A stretch of 64,000 bases of DNA, from NCBI RefSeq assembly GCF_016892625.1, contig NZ_JAFEMW010000003.1, positions 248,001-312,000 of the forward strand. Reading direction: 5' to 3'. The notes under the pieces were generated by a model. The model searched no databases, was not told where the DNA came from, and worked only from the letters and a program-made list of their open reading frames with translations. This document shows positions 58,354-64,000 of the stretch, piece after piece. The translations under genes and the position numbers were made by a program. The stretch is from Brevibacterium sp. RIT 803. GTDB taxonomy: Bacteria > Actinomycetota > Actinomycetes > Actinomycetales > Brevibacteriaceae. Each line of letters starts with the position of its first letter. Position 1 is the first letter of the stretch.

Positions 58354-59004
58354 ATGCTCACTGAACATGTTCACTCACGTGCAGGTCGCCGGCTGAGAAC
58401 CGAGGAGAAGATCATCTCTGCCGCCGCCGATCTGTTCCTCGAATTCGGATACAAGACCACGACCGTCAGGGGCATCGCCACACGCGCCGAGGTGTCCGTG
58501 GGCAGAGTGATGGCCGCCGGCGACAAGGACGTGCTCCTCGTTCGCTGCTACGACCGCTGGATCGGCCAGCTCCAGTCCGGGACCTACACTCTCCCGGCTC
58601 GGGCACGTGCCATCACGGAGGCCACGCAATCGGCGCGAACCGGCGCCAGGCCAGCGGCCACCTCGGCGGTGCAGAACCACCTGGTGGGGATCTTCCTGCC
58701 GTTCCTCGAATTCTTCGCCGCTCACGAGGACCTGTCCCGGGACTACGCGGCCGCGCTGATGCGCGTGGTCGGCAAGCCTCAGGTGTTCGAGACCCTGGCG
58801 GCGGACCTGCAGGACAAACTGTCTTCGAGCCTGGTCTCGATCGGGATCAGCGAGGCATATGCCAAGGCCAGTGCCGTCGCACTCTATGACTCCTACCTCG
58901 GCATCCTGTTCCGGTGGGCGGCCAGCGATATGAGTCTCATCGAGGCAACCGAAGCCCTCTCGGACAGCATCGCGTTCCACACCCAACTGAGGCGACCCGT
59001 ATGA
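58354..59004 (+). CDS. TetR-family transcriptional regulator
   Basis: 216 residues from the ATG at 58354. TetR HTH: RRLRTEEKIISAAADLFLEFGYKTTTVRGIATRAEVSVGRVM. The ligand domain is all helical and not assignable. It lies 28 bp before the DoxX-like gene in the same direction, suggesting it controls itself and that gene. A perfect 12-base palindrome TGAACATGTTCA sits over its first codons (58362-58373), with TCACTGAACA repeated at 58322 and 58359. Confidence 0.88.
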   Translation: MLTEHVHSRAGRRLRTEEKIISAAADLFLEFGYKTTTVRGIATRAEVSVGRVMAAGDKDVLLVRCYDRWIGQLQSGTYTLPARARAITEATQSARTGARPAATSAVQNHLVGIFLPFLEFFAAHEDLSRDYAAALMRVVGKPQVFETLAADLQDKLSSSLVSIGISEAYAKASAVALYDSYLGILFRWAASDMSLIEATEALSDSIAFHTQLRRPV

Positions 59005-59032
59005 CGCCGTCTCCCGATATAAGGAGTTCGAC

Positions 59033-59392
59033 ATGACCCTGCTCCCCGAACCCTGGTGGCCGGTGGCGGTGATGGCCTTCATCGTCCTCGTCGACGGTTT
59101 CCTGACATTCTGGCCGCCGAAAGTCATCGCCGACTGCCTTGACGGAGTCGGTCTCCCGCGCGATTGGTGGTGGGTGCTCGCGGTCGTGAAGTTCCTCGCG
59201 GCAGCCGGGCTGGTCACCGGCTTCTGGATTCCGGGCGTCGGCCTGGCTGCGATCGTCGGCCTCATCGTCTACTTCCTCACCGCTGCCGCCGCCCATCTGC
59301 GTGCCGGCTATGTCGGCCGCGACTTCTGGGTCAACTGCCTGGGACTGCTCGTGGCCAACGTCCTCATCCTCGTCTTCTGCTTCCTCATCTGA
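59033..59392 (+). CDS. DoxX-like small membrane protein
   Basis: 119 residues, four membrane helices: WWPVAVMAFIVLVDGFLTFW, WWWVLAVVKFLAAAGLVTGFW, VGLAAIVGLIVYFLTAAAAHL and WVNCLGLLVANVLILVFCF. KFLAAAGLVTG and YFLTAAAAHLRAG match DoxX_2 patterns. AAGGAG precedes the ATG. DoxX-type proteins have been linked to redox and oxidative-stress complexes, but this branch is uncharacterised. Second gene of a TetR-DoxX pair. Confidence 0.8.
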   Translation: MTLLPEPWWPVAVMAFIVLVDGFLTFWPPKVIADCLDGVGLPRDWWWVLAVVKFLAAAGLVTGFWIPGVGLAAIVGLIVYFLTAAAAHLRAGYVGRDFWVNCLGLLVANVLILVFCFLI

Positions 59393-59628
59393 GCCGCCGC
59401 CAGGACACCGCAGAATCGCCTCGGCGCCCGCGACGGAGAACTTGTTCTTCACCTGTGGAAGCGTGTGGCCCCTTGCGGTAGATTTCATTGTGGAGTTGCG
59501 GTCGACTACCGGCGTTTTATCGCACGTAATTCCACAGTGACCGGCGCTTCGGCCGAACATCTGGCACCGCGGCCCAACGGCAGGCGCCAGAGCCGAGAGG
59601 TCGGCAGCGAGACGGAAGGATTGGCAGC

Positions 59629-60411
59629 GTGGCCGAATCTGCAGAGGACCGATACGCCCGTTGGTCGTGGATCCACGAGACCGCAGTGATGACCGGGTGG
59701 AACTTCGCCGCACTCGGCTCCCGCCTGAGAGCCGACGACCCGCCCTGGGACTTTGAACTGGCCTGCGCCAAGGCGATGGCGAGGTCAGCTGCCTGCCTCG
59801 ATATGGGAACCGGGGGCGGCGAGCGCCTTCGTGATCTCGTCCGGCGCGTCAGTGCAGTCGGCGGCTTCCTCGGTCGCGAACCCATTCTCCATGCCAGCGA
59901 GGGGTGGAAGCCGAATCTGAATGTGGCCACCTCGGCGCTGGCGGAGTACGGCATCGAGGTCCGCGAGTACGACAGCGAGGCCGGCGAGCCCATGCCGTGG
60001 TCCGACGAATTCTTCGATCTCGTGATGAACCGGCATGAGAGCTACGATCCAGCCGGGCTCGCTCGAGTCGTGAAGCCCGACGGAGGCTTCCTCACCCAGC
60101 AGGTCGACGGCACAGAAGCCTCCGAGTTCAGGCTCTGGTTCGGAGGCCGTCCGGAGACTCCCCAGAACCGGCTCGGTCCGCGCCTCAATGAGCTCGAGGA
60201 ACAGGGCTTCACCATCACCGATGCCGACGAGTGGACCGGCACGATGGAGTTCGCCGACGTCGAAGCGGTCATCGAGTACCTCGCCTATTCCCCCTGGGAC
60301 GTCCCGGGGTTCACCGTGGCCGACAACCTCGTGGCCCTCGACCGGCTGGCGGCCCGCCGCTCTCCGATCGAAGTCACTCAGAAGCGCTTCCTCATCGTCG
60401 CCGAACGCTGA
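59629..60411 (+). CDS. SAM-dependent methyltransferase
   Basis: 260 residues, GTG start at 59629 with GGAAGGA about nine bases upstream. Motif I is CLDMGTGGGERL, motif II region EVREYDSEAGEPMPW, and motif III/IV DEFFDLVMNRHESYDPAGLARVVKPDGGFLTQQVDG. Class I Rossmann methyltransferase; the following 110 residues (VDGTEASEFRLWFGG, PWDVPGFTVADNLVALDRLA) complete a UbiE-like family. Substrate unknown. Its stop is inside a strong terminator, so it is monocistronic. Confidence 0.85.
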   Translation: MAESAEDRYARWSWIHETAVMTGWNFAALGSRLRADDPPWDFELACAKAMARSAACLDMGTGGGERLRDLVRRVSAVGGFLGREPILHASEGWKPNLNVATSALAEYGIEVREYDSEAGEPMPWSDEFFDLVMNRHESYDPAGLARVVKPDGGFLTQQVDGTEASEFRLWFGGRPETPQNRLGPRLNELEEQGFTITDADEWTGTMEFADVEAVIEYLAYSPWDVPGFTVADNLVALDRLAARRSPIEVTQKRFLIVAER

Positions 60412-60435
60412 CCATCTGCCTTCGCAGATGGTCAG
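60408..60435 (+). terminator. Rho-independent terminator overlapping the methyltransferase stop codon
   Basis: CTGACCATCTGC-CTTC-GCAGATGGTCAG, perfect 12-base arms with a four-base loop, followed by GTTTTCCC. The gene stop TGA lies within the left arm. Confidence 0.88.
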
Positions 60436-60504
60436 GTTTTCCCGACCTCGGTCACAGGTAAGCCGCATGGGCGGGCAGCGGTCGGCGTGGATAGTGTCGA
60501 AGAC

Positions 60505-61047
60505 ATGACCTCGCCGGACTTCATGTACCCTCAGCCCACCGATGACGAGTTGGCCGCTCAGCAGCCCTATACCGCGGCGCTGGGTCTGGGAAGTCACGCG
60601 CACGACACCAGTCATCGCAGCGCCAGTCACAAGCACAGCTCTGGTCATCCACCCGCTTCAACCAACGCTGAGACCGATCTTGACGGGGCAACGTCCGCAG
60701 GTGCGAACCGGCCGCAGCTGGGCAAGGTGTCCCTGGTCCTCACAATCGTCGCCGCAGGACTGTCCCTGCTCAGCTCGATCGTCCTCGGCGTCACCATCGG
60801 ACCATCGGAGGCTGAATTCGGCGACTACTTCACCGACGTTCCACGCTGGTATCAGAACCTCGCAATCGCACTGGCCGGCCTTCAGGTCCTGTGCGCCGCT
60901 CTCGGCGTCACCGGCCTCATCATGGGCATCGTCTCAGCCGGTACCGGCCGCGCCAGGACTCAGGGGTTCGTCGCAATCGCCATTGCCATCTCAGCGCCCC
61001 TCATCTCCCTCGGGACCTTCCTGGTCCTCAGCTTCACCTTCGCCTGA
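60505..61047 (+). CDS. Small membrane protein with polar N-terminal tail, function unknown
   Basis: 180 residues from the ATG at 60505; a GTG six codons upstream is an alternative. The first 75 residues are polar and His/Ser-rich (HDTSHRSASHKHSSGH). Three hydrophobic segments follow: LVLTIVAAGLSLLSSIVLG, LAIALAGLQVLCAALGVTG and FVAIAIAISAPLISLGTFLVL. It resembles DUF4190-type actinobacterial proteins in layout only. The His-rich cytoplasmic tail could bind metal, but this is speculation. Confidence 0.65.
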   Translation: MTSPDFMYPQPTDDELAAQQPYTAALGLGSHAHDTSHRSASHKHSSGHPPASTNAETDLDGATSAGANRPQLGKVSLVLTIVAAGLSLLSSIVLGVTIGPSEAEFGDYFTDVPRWYQNLAIALAGLQVLCAALGVTGLIMGIVSAGTGRARTQGFVAIAIAISAPLISLGTFLVLSFTFA

Positions 61048-61108
61048 CGCTCTCGCACAGTTCAGCCTCGGCTTCGTCCGCTATCCAGTCCGATATTCAG
61101 ACTGACTC

Positions 61109-61137
61109 TTGACACGATCCGTGTCTCCAGGGACGAT
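61109..61137 (+). promoter_or_regulatory. Candidate promoter of the NCS2 permease
   Basis: TTGACA (61109-61114), 17 bases, GACGAT (61132-61137), 66 bp before the ATG. Same arrangement as the candidate at 31566-31594. Confidence 0.4.
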
Positions 61138-61203
61138 TAAACAAATCGATTTGGCTCCCAATGTTGCCGGGCCAGATCATGATGCGTTTCCGAGGAGAGT
61201 CCC

Positions 61204-62592
61204 ATGACCGCCGCACCCGAAGCAGCCGAAGCCGTTCATCCCGTCGACCAGCTCCGACCGATGCACAGGCTCATCCCGTTCGCCATCCAGCACGTCCTGG
61301 TCATGGTGGCCACACCGATCTCCTCGGTCTTCCTCATCGCCGGCGCATTGGACCTCAACGAGGCTGCCACCTCGGCGATATTGGCGGCGGTCTTCATCTT
61401 CTCCGGCCTCGGGTCGATACTCCAATCCGTGGGCGTATGGAAGATCGGAGTCAAACTGCCCTTCGTCATGCTCCCCGGTGGCGCAGCCACGGTTCTGTTC
61501 ATCACGATCGGGCAGGGCACCGACATCGAGACGGCCGTGGGTGCGGTCATCCTCACCGGCATCTTCTACATCTTGGCAGTCACCCTGTTCGTGAAACTGC
61601 TCAAATTCTTCCCGCCGCTGGTCATCGGGATCATGGTCATCGTCATCGGCGTCAACCTCGTCCAAGTCACCGGCAAGCTCATCGTCGGTGAGGCCGACAC
61701 GAAGGCATTCGGTGATCCGCAGAACCTGCTGCTCGGCCTCATCACAGTCGTCATCACCGTCCTGTGCTTTCGGTTCCTGCGCGGAATGCTCGGCAAACTC
61801 TCGGTCGCACTCGGACTCATCGGCGGCACCATCGTTGCCGCATTCACGGGCGTGACCGACTTCGCCGCACAGACCGGCGGCCCGCTGCTGGCGGCCCCGA
61901 CGCTCTTTCCCTTCGGCACCCCGAAATTCGATGTCATCGCTGCGATCCCGATGCTGCTGTGGGCATTGGCCTCCATGGCAGAGGCGACCGGACAGACGAT
62001 CATCAACGGCGAGGTCGTCGAGAAGAAGGTCGACGCCAGTCGCGACGTTCCGCGGCTGATCCGCGCAGATGGCATCATCACGATCTTCGGTGGACTCTTC
62101 GGCACACCGGCAATGGTCACCAGCGGTGAGAACGTCGGCATTGTGCGTGCTTCGGGTGTGCGCAGCAGGTTCGTCACAGCTTTCGCCGGCGTCCTCCTCA
62201 TCATCATCGGCATCAGCCCCATCGCCAGGATCCTCAACGGCATACCGGCGGCAGTCGTCGGCGGAACGGCAGTCGTGGTCTTCGCGATCATCGCCGTTCT
62301 GGGCATACAGATGCTCGCCAAGGTCGACTTCAACCAGACCGGCAACCTCATCACCGCCACCGTCGGATTGGCCGCCGGGCTCCTCCCTGTGCTCATTCCG
62401 GGCATGTACTCGCAACTCTCACCCAACGTCGCCTCGCTGCTGGGCAGCGGGGTGGCGATGGCCGCATTCGTCTCGGTGCTTCTCAACCTGCTCTTCCACC
62501 ACACCGGCAAGCGCAACAGGCACCCGAAGTCTCGGACGGCAATCGACGATCCCAGCCACCTGGCTCAGCGCCCCGGTGACTACCGGATCTGA
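61204..62592 (+). CDS. NCS2-family nucleobase permease (xanthine/uracil type)
   Basis: 462 residues, about 14 helices. FAIQHVLVMVATPISSVFLI is the N-terminal QH motif, ALASMAEATGQTI holds the TM8 acidic site and TSGENVGIVRASGVRSR is the family signature (ENxG). KLPFVMLPGGAATVLFI lies in TM3. Imports a purine or pyrimidine base with protons; PGGAA and ENVG point more to the xanthine/urate branch than uracil, but this is not firm. GAGGAGAG precedes the ATG. Convergent with the LacI gene. Confidence 0.88.
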   Translation: MTAAPEAAEAVHPVDQLRPMHRLIPFAIQHVLVMVATPISSVFLIAGALDLNEAATSAILAAVFIFSGLGSILQSVGVWKIGVKLPFVMLPGGAATVLFITIGQGTDIETAVGAVILTGIFYILAVTLFVKLLKFFPPLVIGIMVIVIGVNLVQVTGKLIVGEADTKAFGDPQNLLLGLITVVITVLCFRFLRGMLGKLSVALGLIGGTIVAAFTGVTDFAAQTGGPLLAAPTLFPFGTPKFDVIAAIPMLLWALASMAEATGQTIINGEVVEKKVDASRDVPRLIRADGIITIFGGLFGTPAMVTSGENVGIVRASGVRSRFVTAFAGVLLIIIGISPIARILNGIPAAVVGGTAVVVFAIIAVLGIQMLAKVDFNQTGNLITATVGLAAGLLPVLIPGMYSQLSPNVASLLGSGVAMAAFVSVLLNLLFHHTGKRNRHPKSRTAIDDPSHLAQRPGDYRI

Positions 62593-62619
62593 TGTGCCGG
62601 TATGGCTCTGCTGATCTGA

Positions 62620-63636
62620 TCAAGCAGGCCCGGAGGTCGATTCTCTGACAACGAGGGTCGGTGCGGACGCACTTGAGGCGTCCGGCTCGGATCCACCATC
62701 GAGAATAGCTACGAGGCGCTCAACGGCCGCGCCCGAGATCTCGTCGAGCCCCAGGTCGACAGCGGTCAGCGGCGGTGTGCTCGTGCGGGCGCGCAGACCG
62801 TCATACCTCGTGGCGATGAGCAGATCGTCTCCGACCGTCCGTCCCGCCTCGACTCCCGCCCGCACGGCACCGGTGGCGAACGCGTCGATGGGAACGATCA
62901 GTCCATCGACCTCCGGATACTCAGCCAGCAGCCGGGCCGACGCGCGGTACCCGCCGTCCTCACCGTCACTTTCGTCCGCCTCGGCGATCAGAGGGGTGAA
63001 CCCGACACGAGCGGCAGCAGCCTCATAGACCTCTCGTGCGGCAGCCTGCGATCTGCGCCGATCCGTACCCGCGACGAGCGCCGGATGCTGCGCTCCGCGC
63101 TCCACGAGATGCGAAACGAGGAGCTCGGCGGTGTCTTCATGATGCAGATCCACAGTGCGTTCGCCTGCAGGACCATCGATGACCACGAACGGAATGCCGC
63201 GGTCGCTCAGAGCCGCCGCGATGGGGTCATCAGCAGCTGGCTCAAGGAGGATCGCACCATCGATGTCGAGCCGGTCGACGGGATTGGCATCGCCGTCGGG
63301 TGGAGCGAGGACGAAGACGTAGCCCTTGAGCAGAGCGATCCGTGCGCATCCCATCGCGAGTTCGGTGAAGAATCCCAGCTGCGACGGTCCAGCGGACACG
63401 GCCGAGGGCATCGATGACAGAAGGGCGAGCGCCTGGGACCGGCCGGACCGCAGACCTTGGGCGCGGACACTGGGACGATAATTCAGACTGGCGGCGACCT
63501 CTTTGACTTTGTCGCGCGTCGCGGAGTTGACCTTGCCCAAACCGTTGAGGGCATGGGACACGGTCGTGCGCGAGACACCGGCTTCACGAGCCACATCGGC
63601 GATCGTGGCCCGACTCGGACGCGAAGAATCTCCCAT
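62620..63636 (-). CDS. LacI-family transcriptional regulator
   Basis: 338 residues. HTH: ATIADVAREAGVSRTTVSHALNGLGKVNSATRDKVKEVAASLNYRPS, followed by a periplasmic-binding-like ligand domain (DIDGAILLEPAADDP, VDGLIVPIDAFATGAVRAG, LTAVDLGLDEISGAAVERLV). It lies 24 bp downstream of the TSUP exporter gene on the same strand, probably one operon. The ligand could be a sugar or nucleobase; it also faces the NCS2 permease. Confidence 0.92.
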   Translation of the reverse strand: MGDSSRPSRATIADVAREAGVSRTTVSHALNGLGKVNSATRDKVKEVAASLNYRPSVRAQGLRSGRSQALALLSSMPSAVSAGPSQLGFFTELAMGCARIALLKGYVFVLAPPDGDANPVDRLDIDGAILLEPAADDPIAAALSDRGIPFVVIDGPAGERTVDLHHEDTAELLVSHLVERGAQHPALVAGTDRRRSQAAAREVYEAAAARVGFTPLIAEADESDGEDGGYRASARLLAEYPEVDGLIVPIDAFATGAVRAGVEAGRTVGDDLLIATRYDGLRARTSTPPLTAVDLGLDEISGAAVERLVAILDGGSEPDASSASAPTLVVRESTSGPA

Positions 63637-63660
63637 GACCTCAGACTACTGGACGAGGGC

Positions 63661-64000
63661 TCATGACTGGATGATGACGATGGCACCGGAGATGATCGCG
63701 AAGCCGAGGACGATGTACCGCAGCACCGGACCGTCGAGGCGGTGGTGGACGTATCTGCTGAGGAAGGATCCGATGGCTAAGAAGGGCAGCATGGCGACGG
63801 TGAACAGCATCGTCGGCCCACTGACCTGACCGCTGATGGCCAGGACGATCAGGGAGATGACTTCCCCGACGAGGAAGCATACAGCCACCGTCGAGCGCAG
63901 TTCCGGGCCGGGACTGTGCTGGTAGGCCAGTGCGTAGGGGGGTCCGCCGATGCCGGTGGAGGTCTCGGTGACGCCGGTGATGAGTCCGACGATCGCCAGA
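63661..64000 (-). CDS. TSUP-family (TauE/SafE) membrane exporter, C-terminal part
   Basis: The frame enters from the window edge and ends at 63661; 112 codons are visible. VTETSTGIGGPPYALAYQHSPG is the second-repeat TSUP signature (GxGGPP), followed by three membrane helices (VAVCFLVGEVISLIVLAISG, MLFTVAMLPFLAIGSFLS, VLRYIVLGFAIISGAIVII). Family members export sulfite, sulfoacetate or similar anions. N-terminus lies beyond the window. First in a pair with the LacI gene. Confidence 0.82.
   Translation of the reverse strand, partial: LAIVGLITGVTETSTGIGGPPYALAYQHSPGPELRSTVAVCFLVGEVISLIVLAISGQVSGPTMLFTVAMLPFLAIGSFLSRYVHHRLDGPVLRYIVLGFAIISGAIVIIQS

Noticed and set aside
59485..59545. Inverted repeat TGTGGAGTT...AATTCCACA before the methyltransferase
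   Set aside because: Short arms with a mismatch and a long loop; no argument beyond chance.
61177..62415. 412-codon minus-strand frame opposite the NCS2 permease
   Set aside because: Extremely acidic Asp/Glu/Arg composition without any domain; mirror of the permease codons.

Overview
The window looks like chromosomal DNA of a high-GC actinobacterium. It is strongly GC-rich with many C/G third positions. It also carries a RamB-type regulator beside aceA and aceB, a DtxR-type iron box, an ErmX-like methylase and an MhuD-like haem enzyme. Brevibacterium or a close relative is my best guess; this rests on recalled gene content, not on a search. I saw no rRNA, tRNA, CRISPR array, integrase or insertion sequence.

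Layout. 1-6 kb: partial amidohydrolase, a small membrane protein and a four-gene siderophore ABC operon behind an iron box. 6-13 kb: inositol-phosphatase-like protein, small HTH protein, a large FAD/Fe-S 2-hydroxyacid dehydrogenase, a universal stress protein, and a WYL regulator divergent from a DinB-like protein. 13-18 kb: glyoxylate shunt (aceB, aceA) and ramB. 18-25.4 kb: an LhgO-like oxidase with a large acidic insertion, a solitary DNA methyltransferase, MhuD, KtrAB potassium uptake and an APC permease. 25.4-25.9 kb: a non-coding block of modular short repeats between two related hairpins.

25.9-38 kb is the most interesting part. It looks like a tetrahydrofolate-linked demethylation locus. 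A GcvT/DmdA-like demethylase is divergent from a MetF-like reductase. Two IclR regulators follow, then a dimethylglycine-oxidase-like flavoprotein with its own EtfBA, an alpha-methylacyl-CoA racemase and a thioesterase. Near-identical palindromes (GTTCCATATTATAGAAC type) sit at the promoters of the demethylase/MetF pair, the flavoprotein operon and the racemase, which suggests one regulon. Inside it lies an ECF41-type sigma factor with its carboxymuconolactone-decarboxylase partner and a good match to the ECF41 promoter.

38-49 kb: AraC and MerR regulators, HAD/racemase pair, slipin, HdeD-like protein, an ErmX-like methylase with a leader peptide and possible translational attenuator, a Pit phosphate transporter and a manganese-type MntR. 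49-64 kb: BCCT choline/betaine-type transporter, a LysR/CoA-transferase/MatC module with lower-GC codons, lipase-maturation-factor-like protein, mntH under a palindrome that overlaps an apparently leaderless promoter, a TetR/DoxX pair, a SAM methyltransferase, an NCS2 permease, a LacI regulator and a partial TSUP exporter.

All functional calls come from reading motifs and recalled family sequences; no database search was run.
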